Shown: positions 9,193 to 18,014, counted from the stretch's first letter. The stretch is DNA of 64,000 nucleotides from CAVPTL01 sp963794415 (GCA_963794415.1 CAWCDI010000001.1:682001-746000), one strand, 5' to 3'. A program made the numbers and translations. Notes: generated by a model not told the origin, from the sequence alone.

Positions 9193-9793
9193 GTGTTCAC
9201 GGGGATCGTGGTGGAGCAGGGAGTGGTGCAGCAGGCTGCGCCGAAGCTGGTGCTCGAGTCCCTGGTGGTGAGCACAGACGTCGCGCTCGGCGACTCGGTC
9301 GCCGTTGACGGCTGCTGCCTCACGGTGACGCACATCGACGGCCGGCTCCTCTCCTTCGACACCGTGCCCGAGACGCTCGAGCGCACGATGCTGGGCGACC
9401 GCGCCCCCGGCGACGTGATCAACCTCGAGGCGGCGCTACGGGCCGGCGACCGGATGGGCGGCCACTGGGTGCAGGGCCACATCGACGGCGTCGGCCGCGT
9501 GCTCTCCCTGACGCCGCACGAGAACGCCGTGGACGTGCGGATCGCGGCGCCCCCGGTCGGTGCTGCGCTACGTCATCGAGAAGGGCTCGATCGCGGTCAA
9601 CGGCGTGAGCCTGACCGTCACCGGATTCGACGATGAGAGCTTCGGCGTGTCGCTGATCCCGCACACCATGCAGGAGACCAATTTCGGCCGCATGCAGCCG
9701 GGCGACCGCGTCAATCTGGAGGCCGATCTCTTCGGCAAGTATGTGGAGCGGTTGGCGGCCGGTGGGCTACCATCGGAGCAGCATGGAACCTGA
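9193..9793 (+). pseudogene. ribE: Riboflavin synthase (alpha), broken by a single-base frameshift
   Basis: Riboflavin synthase dismutates two 6,7-dimethyl-8-ribityllumazine molecules. The first barrel (FTGIVVEQG, VDGCCLTV, GGHWVQGHIDG) is read from GTG 9193; the second barrel (LRYVIEKGSIAVNGVSLTV, SLIPHTMQETNFG) continues in the +1 frame from about 9560 to 9793. Removing one base near 9550-9560 (for example one G of the GG at 9555-9556) restores a 199-residue protein reading APPSVLRYVIEKGS. Both halves are otherwise well conserved, so this may be a base-calling error or a very recent mutation. The end overlaps the ribBA start by 11 nt. Confidence 0.9.
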
Positions 9794-11054
9794 TCAGGCC
9801 TTCAGGGAGCTCTATCCGGAGCTCGACGAATCGCCGTTTTGCACGGTTGAGGAAGCGATTGCCGACATCCGCGCGGGCAAGATGGTGGTCGTGGTCGACT
9901 CGCCCCACCGCGAGAACGAGGGCGACCTCGTCATGGCCGCCCAGCACGTCACGCCCGAGGCCATCAACTTCATGGCGACCAACGCCCGCGGCCTCATCTG
10001 CCTGTCGCTGACGCCGGAGCGCATCGAGCACCTCGGCCTCGAGATGATGACCCAGCACAACACGACGCCCTTCGAGACGGCGTTCACCGTGTCGATCGAG
10101 GCCCGCGAGGGCGTCTCCACGGGCATCTCCGCCGCCGACCGCGCGCACACGATCCAGGTTGCCATCAACCCCGAGTCCGGTCGCCACGACCTGAGCCATC
10201 CCGGGCACGTGTTCCCGCTGAAGGCGCGCCCGTACGGGGTGCTCGAGCGCACCGGCCAGACCGAGGCGTCAGTCGACCTCGCGCGGCTCGCGGGCCTCCA
10301 GCCGGCCGGCGTGATCTGCGAGATCATGAACCGCGACGGCACCATGGCGCGCGTGCCCGACCTCATCCCCTACTGCGTGCGGCACGAGCTGAAGATGCTC
10401 ACCGTCGATGCCATCGTGGCCTACCGGCACCGCTCCGAGCCGCTCGTCGAGCGGATGGCGATGGCGTCGCTTCCCACCGCGTGGGGCGAGTTCCGCGCCT
10501 ACGGCTACCGCTCCATGATCGACGGCCAGCAGCACGTGGCGCTCGTGATGGGCGAGGTTGACGGCGCGAAGGACGTGCTCGTGCGCGTGCACTCCGAGTG
10601 CCTCACCGGCGATGTGTTCCACTCGCTTCGCTGCGACTGCGGGGAGCAGCTCGACCGGGCGATGGCGCAGATCGCGGAGGAGGGCTCAGGCGTGCTCCTC
10701 TACCTGTCGCAGGAGGGCCGCGGGATCGGCCTGCTCAACAAGCTTCGCGCCTACGAGCTGCAGGAGCAGGGGCTCGACACCGTCGATGCCAACCTCGCGC
10801 TCGGCCTGCCGGTGGACTCACGCGAGTACGGCCTCGGGTACCAGATCCTGGCCGATCTCGGCCTCACGTCGCTGCGCGTGATGACCAACAACCCGAAGAA
10901 GCTGATGGGCCTCGAGGGCTACGGGCTCACCGTGAGCGAGCAGGTGCCGATCGTCGCCGAGCCCAACCCCGTGAACGAGCGCTACATCCGCACCAAGGTC
11001 GAGCGCATGGGCCATACGATCAGCCATCAGAGCTTGCGCGTGGATCCCAAGTGA
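9783..11054 (+). CDS. ribBA: Bifunctional DHBP synthase / GTP cyclohydrolase II
   Basis: The N-terminal half makes 3,4-dihydroxy-2-butanone-4-phosphate from ribulose-5-phosphate; the C-terminal half opens GTP. RibB motifs: DSPHRENEGDLVMAA, RGLICLSLT and GHVFPLKARPYGVLERTGQTEA. RibA motifs: HSECLTGDVFHSLRCDCGEQL, with the zinc cysteines, and SQEGRGIGLLNKLRAY. ATG 9783 gives 423 residues, the usual fused length. The start is inside the ribE end and the stop overlaps ribH by 4 nt, so the rib genes are tightly coupled. Confidence 0.97.
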   Translation: MEPDQAFRELYPELDESPFCTVEEAIADIRAGKMVVVVDSPHRENEGDLVMAAQHVTPEAINFMATNARGLICLSLTPERIEHLGLEMMTQHNTTPFETAFTVSIEAREGVSTGISAADRAHTIQVAINPESGRHDLSHPGHVFPLKARPYGVLERTGQTEASVDLARLAGLQPAGVICEIMNRDGTMARVPDLIPYCVRHELKMLTVDAIVAYRHRSEPLVERMAMASLPTAWGEFRAYGYRSMIDGQQHVALVMGEVDGAKDVLVRVHSECLTGDVFHSLRCDCGEQLDRAMAQIAEEGSGVLLYLSQEGRGIGLLNKLRAYELQEQGLDTVDANLALGLPVDSREYGLGYQILADLGLTSLRVMTNNPKKLMGLEGYGLTVSEQVPIVAEPNPVNERYIRTKVERMGHTISHQSLRVDPK

Positions 11055-11569
11055 GCAACGCGGGTGCCGGCGACATCGCCGTGCCTGAGGGTTGCGCCGT
11101 GGTCGCCGGTCGCGTCGATAAGGACGTCGACGTGGCCATCGTCGCCTCGCGGTACAACGCCGACGTCGTGAGCAAGCTGCTCGAGGGGGCGGTGGTGCGG
11201 CTCGAGGAGCACGGCATCGCCCGCGACCGGCTCACCATCGTGTTCGTCCCCGGCGCCTGGGAGCTCCCGCTGGCATGCCGCCGGCTCGCCGAGGCGGGCG
11301 GGCACCAGGCGGTGGTCGCCCTCGGCTGCGTCGTTCGCGGCGGCACGCCGCACTTCGAGTACGTGTGCGCCGAGGCGTCGCGCGGCATCATCCAGGCCTC
11401 GCTCGACACCGGCGTGCCCGTCGGCTTCGGGCTGCTCACCACCGACAACCAGCAGCAGGCGATGGACAGGGCGGGCGGAAGCGAGGGCAACAAGGGCGCC
11501 GAGGCGGCCGATGCCGCGCTCGAGATGGCCGGCCTCATGCGCGCGCTGCCCCGCCGCCGACACGGCTGA
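11051..11569 (+). CDS. ribH: 6,7-dimethyl-8-ribityllumazine synthase
   Basis: Condenses DHBP with the pyrimidine intermediate to give lumazine, the substrate of RibE; relatives form 60-mer or pentamer shells. Visible motifs are IVASRYNADVVSKLLEGA, FVPGAWELPLACRRLA, LGCVVRGGTPHFEYVC (catalytic His) and FGLLTTDNQQQAMDRAGG. The 172 residues exceed the usual ~155 because of a short N-terminal extension. GTG 11051 forms a GTGA overlap with the ribBA stop. Confidence 0.97.
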   Translation: MSNAGAGDIAVPEGCAVVAGRVDKDVDVAIVASRYNADVVSKLLEGAVVRLEEHGIARDRLTIVFVPGAWELPLACRRLAEAGGHQAVVALGCVVRGGTPHFEYVCAEASRGIIQASLDTGVPVGFGLLTTDNQQQAMDRAGGSEGNKGAEAADAALEMAGLMRALPRRRHG

Positions 11570-11572
11570 GCA

Positions 11573-12349
11573 TTGCGGCTGCTCATCACGGGCGCGTCGG
11601 GCTACCTGGGCAGCGAGCTCATGCGCCAGGCGCCGGGAGCCGAGGGCTGGAACCGCTCGGGCGGCGTCCACCGGGCAGTGGACGTACGTGATGCGCAGGC
11701 CGTGAACGCGGCCCTCGCCACGCTTCGGCCCGAGTGCGTGATCCATACCGCCTACCGCGAGAACGGCCCCGATGCGCATGCCACCACGGTGTCGGGCGCG
11801 GCCAACGTGGCGACCGCGGCGCGGGCGGCCGGCGCCCGCCTGATCCACCTCTCCACCGACGTCGTGTTCGACGGCCGCGGCGGCGCTCCGTACCGCGAGG
11901 CCGACGCGCCCAGCCCCATCACCGAGTACGGCCGGCAGAAGGCCGCGGCCGAACGTGCCGTAACCGCCGCTCACCCGTTCGCCGTCATCGTTCGCACCTC
12001 GCTCATCTACGGCGGCCCGGACCCATCACGCCACGAGCAGGCGGCACAGCGCGAGGACATGGCGTTCTACACCGACGAGCTGCGGTGCCCGGTCGTCGTG
12101 GGCGAGCTGGCAGCGGCGCTCCTCGAGCTCTCGGAGATGCGGTTCTCCGGGGTGCTGAACGTTGCCGGCGCCGATGCGGTGTCGCGGTGGGAGTTTGCGT
12201 GCCTGGTGGCCGGGCGAGCGGATCTGCCCTCGGCGCTGAGCGCCGACCGGCCGGATCCGCGGCCGCTCGACTGCCGGCTCGACACCAGCCTCAGCCGCCG
12301 GATCCTGCGCCACGCCCCCGGAGGGATCAGGGCGCGAGGCGCTCGATAG
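11573..12349 (+). CDS. RmlD-like NAD(P)-dependent sugar reductase (SDR)
   Basis: A 258-residue extended short-chain dehydrogenase resembling dTDP-4-dehydrorhamnose reductase. It has the Rossmann motif LLITGASGYLGSEL at the N-terminus, the segment LIHLSTDVVFDGRGGAPYREADAPSP and the catalytic YGRQK (YxxxK). TTG 11573 starts 3 nt after ribH. No other rhamnose genes are near, so the substrate is unknown; related proteins also include methionine adenosyltransferase regulatory subunits. Its 3' end overlaps convergent pdxH by 23 nt. Confidence 0.85.
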   Translation: MRLLITGASGYLGSELMRQAPGAEGWNRSGGVHRAVDVRDAQAVNAALATLRPECVIHTAYRENGPDAHATTVSGAANVATAARAAGARLIHLSTDVVFDGRGGAPYREADAPSPITEYGRQKAAAERAVTAAHPFAVIVRTSLIYGGPDPSRHEQAAQREDMAFYTDELRCPVVVGELAAALLELSEMRFSGVLNVAGADAVSRWEFACLVAGRADLPSALSADRPDPRPLDCRLDTSLSRRILRHAPGGIRARGAR

Positions 12350-12920
12350 CCCAGCCGCCGCGGTCGCGGCGGTACCGGAACCGGTCGTGCAGCCGGCTCT
12401 GGCCCTGCTGCCAGAACTCGTAGCGCTCGGGAGCCACGCGGTATCCGCCCCAGCGCTCCGGCCGCGGCACCTCCTGATCGGCGAAGCGCTCCCGCGCCTG
12501 GACGAGCGCCGCGTCCAGCTCGGCGCGCGACTCCAGCACCATGCCCTGATGCGATGCCCACGCGCCCAGGCGGCTCTCCCGCGGCCGGCTCGCGAAGTAG
12601 GCGTCGGACTCCTCGGTGCTCACCCGCGCTACCGGCCCCTCGACGCGCACCTGGCGTCCGGGATCATCCCAGTGGAAGAGCAGCGCGGCCCACGCCGCCG
12701 GCCGGTCGAGCTCGGATGCCTTGCGGCTCCCATAGCCGGTGTAGAAGACAAAGCCGCGCTCATCGACGCCGCGCAGCAGCACCGTCCTTGCCGAGGGCAC
12801 GGCGTCCGCCGTCGCGGTCGCGAGCGTGACGACGCTCGAATCACCGGCGGCATGGTGCCAGGCACGGAACTGCCGCAGCGGATCGGGGTCGAGCTCGTGG
12901 CGCCGCAACGCCGGGGCCAC
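12327..12920 (-). CDS. pdxH: Pyridoxamine 5'-phosphate oxidase
   Basis: Oxidises pyridoxine- or pyridoxamine-5'-phosphate to PLP with FMN. The 197-residue protein shows RTVLLRGVDERGFVFYTGYGSRKASEL (FMN/substrate region, split here across several contacts), WASHQGMVLESRAEL and a C-terminal FWQQGQSRLHDRFRYRR typical of PdxH. It starts directly after the rpmB stop on the minus strand, so the two are probably cotranscribed. The FMN requirement links it loosely to the neighbouring riboflavin genes. Confidence 0.95.
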   Translation of the reverse strand: MAPALRRHELDPDPLRQFRAWHHAAGDSSVVTLATATADAVPSARTVLLRGVDERGFVFYTGYGSRKASELDRPAAWAALLFHWDDPGRQVRVEGPVARVSTEESDAYFASRPRESRLGAWASHQGMVLESRAELDAALVQARERFADQEVPRPERWGGYRVAPERYEFWQQGQSRLHDRFRYRRDRGGWAIERLAP

Positions 12921-13112
12921 CTAAACGGCTTTGGTGACCTTGCCGCTCTTCAAGCAGCGGGTGCACACGTACTCGCGCGAAGGGGCGCCATCGACCATGA
13001 TCCGGATCTTCTGCAGATTCGGATTGAAGCGGCGCCGGGTAGCGACCATCGAGTGGCTACGGTTATTGCCGAAGCCCGGCTTTTTTGCACAGATGCTGCA
13101 GACGCGAGACAT
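12921..13112 (-). CDS. rpmB: 50S ribosomal protein L28 (zinc type)
   Basis: A 63-residue ribosomal protein of the C+ form: MSRVCSICAKKPGFGNNRSH near the N-terminus and CTRCLKSGKV near the C-terminus supply four cysteines for zinc. The start is ATG at 13112 on the minus strand, 8 nt after a TATACT box. It precedes pdxH without a gap and is divergent from the asp23-like gene. Confidence 0.97.
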   Translation of the reverse strand: MSRVCSICAKKPGFGNNRSHSMVATRRRFNPNLQKIRIMVDGAPSREYVCTRCLKSGKVTKAV

Positions 13113-13120
13113 GGGCGCGG

Positions 13121-13126
13121 AGTATA
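13121..13126 (-). promoter_or_regulatory. Putative -10 element of rpmB
   Basis: TATACT on the minus strand, ending 8 nt before the rpmB ATG; a near-consensus hexamer with leaderless spacing. Confidence 0.5.
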
Positions 13127-13166
13127 GCCCGCAACTCGAGGATGGTGCGGCACGTCTGAAAATCAC

Positions 13167-13556
13167 ATGCAACAGCGACACCTCTCGAGCGTGGGAACCG
13201 CATCCGACACCGCCGGCGGGTTCCACATCGCGGACGAGGTGATCGCCCAGATCGTGGGCCTCACGGTGCTCGAGTGCTACGGGGTGGTGGGGATGGCGGC
13301 ATCGAGCCTCACCCAGGGCGTCTACCGCCTGCTCTCGCGCGAGCGCGTCGACCAGGGCGTGACGGTGAAGCCCGAGCCCGCGGGGGTTGTCATCGAGCTC
13401 TACATCGTGGTGGAGTACGGCCTGAACCTGGCCGAGGTCGCCAGCAACGTCCGCTCCCGGGTTCAGTATCAGGTCGAGAAGCTGACGCAGATGCCTGTCG
13501 AGTCGATCCAGATCTATATCCAGGGAGTCAAGCGGACGGTTCCGCACCGCCCGTGA
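13167..13556 (+). CDS. Asp23/Gls24 family envelope stress protein
   Basis: A 129-residue protein with the Asp23/YloU signature GGFHIADEVIAQIVGLTVLE and a C-terminal QVEKLTQMPVESIQIYIQGV. The role of the family is poorly defined; in Firmicutes the homologue yloU lies next to the fatty-acid kinase gene yloV/fakA. The same pairing is seen here: the next gene starts within its last codons (4-nt GTGA overlap). It is divergent from rpmB, as in Bacillus. Confidence 0.92.
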   Translation: MQQRHLSSVGTASDTAGGFHIADEVIAQIVGLTVLECYGVVGMAASSLTQGVYRLLSRERVDQGVTVKPEPAGVVIELYIVVEYGLNLAEVASNVRSRVQYQVEKLTQMPVESIQIYIQGVKRTVPHRP

Positions 13557-15355
13557 ACACGCCCCGTCAGATCGCCCTGGCCGCGACCAGGGGCGGCGCC
13601 GCAGCGCTCGATGCCAGCCGCGGCCGGCTGAACGACCTCAACGTCTATCCCGTCCCCGACGGCGACACCGGATCCAACCTCGCGCGCACCGCCGGCCGGC
13701 TGGCGACGGGGCTGCGAGACGATCCCACCGCGGTCACGCTCGACGCGGTCGCCCAGGCCGCCAAGCGCGAGGCCCTCGCCGGGGCCAGCGGCAACAGCGG
13801 CATCATCCTTTCCCAGATCGTGGCCGGCTTTGCCGACGTCCTCAGCCAGGGCGGCACGGTCGACTCCGACGTGCTCGCACGCGCGCTCCGCGCCGCCGCG
13901 GAGGCCGCCTACCGTCCGGTACGGCAGCCGATCGAGGGGACGATGCTCACCGTCATCCGGGAGATGGCGGACACGGCCGAGGCGAGCAGGGATCTGCCGC
14001 TCGACGAGGCCATCGACGCGGTTCTCGAGGTCGCTGCCGGCACCGTCACGCGCACGGAGTCCATGCTCGACGTGCTGCGCGATGCCCACGTGGTGGATGC
14101 CGGGGCGGCGGGCCTTTTGGAGTACGCGCGCGGGGCCGTGGCGGGCTACCGGGGCCAGACCCCGCCACCGCTCGCCGAGGTGGTCACGGCGCCGGTCTCG
14201 ATCGAGTCGGTGCACCTCGAGGAGTCGCGGTACCGCTACTGCACGTCCTATCTTGTGGAGAGCGACACGCTCGAGGTCGGCCGGCTCGAGCAGTCGCTCT
14301 GGGAGTTCGGCGACTGCGTGCTGGTAGTGGGCGAGTCGCCGATGGTGAAGGTGCACGTCCACACCGACGAGCCGGGGCAGGTGCTCTCGCTGGGCGTCAC
14401 GGCCGGCTCGGTGAGCGGCATCGAGATCGCCAACATGCACGACCAGGCCCGTGCCCGCGAGCGGCGGCTCACGGTGATCGAGGGCGGGGCAGCCGGCGAC
14501 GAGCCGCTCTCGGCGACCACCGCGGCGATCGTGCTCGACTCGACGGCCGACCTGCCCGATCCGCAGCTCCTTCACCCCCAGTGGCGCAGCGTGCCGCTCA
14601 CCGTGAGCTTCGGCGACCGCGACTACGCCGACGGCGTGGATCTGGACGCCGACGGCTTCTACGAGCTCCTGCAGTCGTCACGGGCGCATCCGAAGACCTC
14701 GGCGCCCTCGCCGGCCCTCTACTCCCGCGCGTTCGCCGACCTGGCCGGGTACCGGCGCGTGTTCGTGCTGCCGATCTCCTCGCGGGTGTCGGCCTCGCAC
14801 CAGGCCGCGGTTGTGGCCGCGCGGGACGATCCCCGCGTGACGGTCCTCGACGGCCGCTCGGTCTCGGCCGGCACGGTGCTGCTCGCGGAGGGCCTTCAGC
14901 GGCAGCTCGACCGCGGGGCAACAGCCGAGCAGGCCGAGGCGTGGTTCGACGGTGCGCGCGACCGGATCCAGATCCTGGTGGGCGTCGCAACCCTCGAGTA
15001 CCTCGAGCGCGGCGGCCGCATCAGCCGCTCGCGCCGCGTACTGGGCGACCTGCTGGGCATGAAGCCGTTGCTCACGCTGAAGGACGGCGAGGTGGTCGAG
15101 TACGCCAAGGTGCGCGGCATGGGCGCCGTCTGGCACGAGTTCGAGCGGTTCCTCGAGGAGCACGCCCCCGCCGGTGAGCCGGTGCACATCGGCCTCGCCC
15201 ACGCCCAGGCGCCCGAGACGCTCGAGCGCCTCTCTGAGATGGTCCGGCGCATCCGTCCGCTGGCCGCCATCGACCGTACGTGCTGCATCGGCCCGGTGGT
15301 CGGCGCGCACGGGGGGCCGGGGGCATTCGGGCTCGTGATCTTCACCGACGCATGA
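13553..15355 (+). CDS. DhaL-DegV fusion: putative FakA-FakB fatty acid kinase
   Basis: A 600-residue fusion. Residues ~1-200 form a DhaL/DAK2 kinase domain with LNVYPVPDGDTGSNLA, GASGNSGIILSQ and EGTMLTVIREMA. Residues ~215-310 match the FakA middle domain (YCTSYLVES, MVKVHVHTDEPGQVL; Cys and His pair). Residues ~325-600 are DegV/FakB (IVLDSTADLP, SRVSASHQAA, LEYLERGGRIS, GAHGGPGAFG). FakA phosphorylates fatty acids bound to separate FakB proteins; here the usual FakA C-terminal domain appears replaced by DegV. GTG 13553 overlaps the asp23-like stop; the stop overlaps recG. Acyl-phosphate could feed PlsX, encoded 4.4 kb downstream. Confidence 0.9.
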   Translation: MNTPRQIALAATRGGAAALDASRGRLNDLNVYPVPDGDTGSNLARTAGRLATGLRDDPTAVTLDAVAQAAKREALAGASGNSGIILSQIVAGFADVLSQGGTVDSDVLARALRAAAEAAYRPVRQPIEGTMLTVIREMADTAEASRDLPLDEAIDAVLEVAAGTVTRTESMLDVLRDAHVVDAGAAGLLEYARGAVAGYRGQTPPPLAEVVTAPVSIESVHLEESRYRYCTSYLVESDTLEVGRLEQSLWEFGDCVLVVGESPMVKVHVHTDEPGQVLSLGVTAGSVSGIEIANMHDQARARERRLTVIEGGAAGDEPLSATTAAIVLDSTADLPDPQLLHPQWRSVPLTVSFGDRDYADGVDLDADGFYELLQSSRAHPKTSAPSPALYSRAFADLAGYRRVFVLPISSRVSASHQAAVVAARDDPRVTVLDGRSVSAGTVLLAEGLQRQLDRGATAEQAEAWFDGARDRIQILVGVATLEYLERGGRISRSRRVLGDLLGMKPLLTLKDGEVVEYAKVRGMGAVWHEFERFLEEHAPAGEPVHIGLAHAQAPETLERLSEMVRRIRPLAAIDRTCCIGPVVGAHGGPGAFGLVIFTDA

Positions 15356-17475
15356 GGTCGTTCGCAGGTGACCAGGCCGCGGCGTTCCCGGTGCCGGCCT
15401 CGGCGCCCTCGCCGTCGCATCTCGCGCGGCCGGTGACCGGGGGCAAGGTGCTGGGTGCCGGGCTCGCCGAGCTCCGCCCGCCGGTGCGCAACCTCGGCGA
15501 CCTGCTCGAGCACGTGCCGTTTCGCCACGAGGACTACCGCGCCGCGTCGCGGCTGGCCGATCTGCGGGCCGGGGAGGAGGCCACGGTGCTCGTGACCATC
15601 GACCGGGTGCGGGTACGGCCCACCCGGCGGCGCAACCTGCGGATCGTCGAGGCGTTCGTCCACGATGAGTCCGGCACGGGCATGCTCGTGTGGTTCAACC
15701 AGGGCTACCTCGCAAAGAACCTGAAGCCCGGGATGCGGCTCTCGGTGCGCGGTGAGCGGCGCTCGACCATCGACGGAGAGATCGTGGTGCGAAGCCACGA
15801 GGCGCTCGACGAGGCCGCGGGGAGCCTCCACACCCAGGGGCTCGTGCCGGTCTACCCAGCGAGCGAGGCGGTGTCCTCGCGGCGCCTTCGCACGCTGGTG
15901 GCAGAGAACCTCATCCACGCCGGCGACCGGCCCGACGCCGTCCCGGCCGAGATCCTGGCGGCGCGCCGGCTCCCGCTGCGGCGCGATGCCCTCACCGCGT
16001 GCCACCAGCCCCGCACAGTGGTCGAGCATGCGCTCGGCCGGCGCCGGCTGGCCTACGACGAGCTGCTCCTGCTGCAGCGCGGCCTGCTGCGCCACCGGCG
16101 CGAGATCGAGGCCCGCGCGCACGCCGAGCCGCTCGACTCCGAGGGCGTGCTGATCGCCCGGTTCCTCGACGGCCTGCCGTTCGCCCTGACCGGTGCCCAG
16201 GCGCGTGCGACGGCGGCTATCGACGCCGATCTGCGCCGCTCGACGCCGATGCGGCGGCTGCTGCAGGGCGACGTCGGGTCGGGCAAGACCGCGGTGGCCG
16301 TCTATGCGCTCCTGCGCGCGGTGGACGCCGGGCGCCAGGGGGCGATGATGGCTCCCACGGAGACGCTCGCAACCCAGCATCTGGTGAACCTCGGCGACAT
16401 GTGCGCGCCGCTCGGCGTGCGGGTGGTGGGGCTCACCAACGGCATGCCGGCAGCAGAGCGGCGAGCCGCGCTCCAGGTGATCGAGTCCGGTGAGCCGGTG
16501 ATCGTCGTCGGCACCCACGCGCTCATCCAAAACGGGGTGATCTTCGGCGGCCTGGCGCTGGTGGTGATCGACGAGCAGCACCGGTTCGGCGTGGAGCAGC
16601 GCGCAGCGCTCGAGAAGAAGGCGGAGGAGGGCTTTGCGCCGCACGTGCTGCACATGACAGCGACGCCGATCCCGCGCACGCTGGCGATGACCGTGTTCGG
16701 CGACCTCGACGTGACGGTGCTCGACGAGCTGCCGCCGGGCCGCACCCCGGTGGTCACGCGGCTCGTCCCCGAGGCGCGGCGGCGCGAGGTGTTCGAGCGC
16801 ATGCGTCGCCTTCTGAGCGAGGGCCGCCAGGCCTACGTCGTCTGCCCGCTCGTGTCCGAGTCAGAGACGCGCGAGGCCGCGGCCGCCGAGACCGAGGCGC
16901 TCGCGCTTCGCTCCGGCGAGCTGCACGGCCACCGCGTGGAGTGCATCCACGGCCAGCTGCCGATCGCCGAGCGCCGTGCGCTCATGCACCAGTTCCGGCA
17001 GGGTGAGATCGACGTGCTCGTCGCAACCACGGTGATCGAGGTGGGGGTGGACGTCCCCAACGCCACGGTGATGGTGGTCGAGCGGGCAGACCTCTTCGGG
17101 CTGGCCCAGCTGCACCAGCTCCGCGGCCGCGTCGGCCGCGGGTCGGAGGAGAGCTTCTGCATCCTCATCGCCGACCCCGCCACCGACGATGCCCGCGCGC
17201 GCCTCGAGGCGATGGTGAGGACCACCGACGGGTTCGTGCTCGCCGAGGTCGACATGGAGCTTCGCGGTGAGGGAAACGTCCTGGCGGCACGGCAGAGCGG
17301 CATCCCCGATCTCCGGCACGCGTCGCTTCGGCGCCACCGGCGGCTTGCCCGCAGCGCGCGCGCCGATGCCGAGGCCATGCTCGACCACGGATCCGACGCC
17401 GCCACCGAGGAGCTGCTCGACGAGGAGACGGCGCGCATCTTCGGCACCGGCGTCTCGTGGGCGGCCGAGGCGTGA
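15352..17475 (+). CDS. recG: ATP-dependent DNA helicase RecG
   Basis: Branch-migrates Holliday junctions and regresses forks. The 707-residue protein has an N-terminal wedge/OB domain (~70-180), Walker A LLQGDVGSGKTAVA near residue 305, Walker B VVIDEQHRFGVEQR, HMTATPIPRTLAM, and the helicase C motifs IEVGVDVPNATVMVVE and QLRGRVGRG. ATG 15352 overlaps the preceding stop by 4 nt; the frame upstream is only a shadow. It belongs to the run asp23-fak-recG-rsmD-coaD. Confidence 0.96.
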   Translation: MRSFAGDQAAAFPVPASAPSPSHLARPVTGGKVLGAGLAELRPPVRNLGDLLEHVPFRHEDYRAASRLADLRAGEEATVLVTIDRVRVRPTRRRNLRIVEAFVHDESGTGMLVWFNQGYLAKNLKPGMRLSVRGERRSTIDGEIVVRSHEALDEAAGSLHTQGLVPVYPASEAVSSRRLRTLVAENLIHAGDRPDAVPAEILAARRLPLRRDALTACHQPRTVVEHALGRRRLAYDELLLLQRGLLRHRREIEARAHAEPLDSEGVLIARFLDGLPFALTGAQARATAAIDADLRRSTPMRRLLQGDVGSGKTAVAVYALLRAVDAGRQGAMMAPTETLATQHLVNLGDMCAPLGVRVVGLTNGMPAAERRAALQVIESGEPVIVVGTHALIQNGVIFGGLALVVIDEQHRFGVEQRAALEKKAEEGFAPHVLHMTATPIPRTLAMTVFGDLDVTVLDELPPGRTPVVTRLVPEARRREVFERMRRLLSEGRQAYVVCPLVSESETREAAAAETEALALRSGELHGHRVECIHGQLPIAERRALMHQFRQGEIDVLVATTVIEVGVDVPNATVMVVERADLFGLAQLHQLRGRVGRGSEESFCILIADPATDDARARLEAMVRTTDGFVLAEVDMELRGEGNVLAARQSGIPDLRHASLRRHRRLARSARADAEAMLDHGSDAATEELLDEETARIFGTGVSWAAEA

Positions 17476-18014
17476 GGATCATCGCCGGGGAGCGCAAGGG
17501 GATGCGGCTGGTCGCGCCGCGTGGATCGGGCACCCGGCCGACGTCCGACATGGTGCGCGAGGCGCTCTTCTCCATGCTCCACGACGTGACAGGTTCCCGG
17601 GTGGCCGACTACTTCGCGGGGAGCGGCGCGCTGGGCCTGGAGGCGCTCTCCCGCGGCGCCGCTCGCGCCGACTTCTGCGACACCTCCCAGGCGGCGGTGA
17701 CGGCCATCCGCCAGAACGTCGAGAAGCTCGGATACGGCGACCGGGCGTCCGTCCACCGGGGCGACGCAGTGAGCCGCCTGGCGGCCGACGCCCGCGCCGC
17801 GCGCACGTATGACTTGATGCTCATCGACCCGCCTTATACGATGCTGACCGAGTTGCAACGCCACATGTCCCTGCATATGCCGCAAATCCTCGCTCCAGAC
17901 GGCCGGCTCGTGATCGAGAGCTCAGCGACCTGGGAGCCCGTGCTTGACGGGTTCTCGGTGGCGCGTACCCGTGCCCACGGCAGCACGCGGCTGACGGTTC
18001 TCGTCCATGCCTGA
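17472..18014 (+). CDS. rsmD: 16S rRNA (guanine966-N2)-methyltransferase
   Basis: Methylates G966 of 16S rRNA using SAM. The N-terminus VRIIAGERKGMRL, the segment RPTSDMVREALFSML, the SAM loop DYFAGSGALGLEALSRGA and the catalytic DPPY (LIDPPYTM) are diagnostic. GTG 17472 is chosen over the upstream GTG because it gives the family N-terminus and a GTGA overlap with recG; the product is 180 residues. It overlaps coaD by 8 nt. Confidence 0.95.
   Translation: MRIIAGERKGMRLVAPRGSGTRPTSDMVREALFSMLHDVTGSRVADYFAGSGALGLEALSRGAARADFCDTSQAAVTAIRQNVEKLGYGDRASVHRGDAVSRLAADARAARTYDLMLIDPPYTMLTELQRHMSLHMPQILAPDGRLVIESSATWEPVLDGFSVARTRAHGSTRLTVLVHA

Noticed and set aside
8100..9200. FMN riboswitch ahead of the riboflavin genes
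   Set aside because: ribD starts inside rpe and ribE follows ribD by 2 nt, so there is no space for a leader; the 20-nt gap before rpe is also too short.
9545..9562. Programmed ribosomal frameshifting in ribE
   Set aside because: No typical slippery heptamer, internal Shine-Dalgarno or downstream pseudoknot was seen, and RibE is not known to use frameshifting.
12854..12865. GGTGCCAGGCAC inside pdxH as a third copy of the 52400 palindrome
   Set aside because: It lies in conserved coding sequence and lacks the extended A-rich arms.
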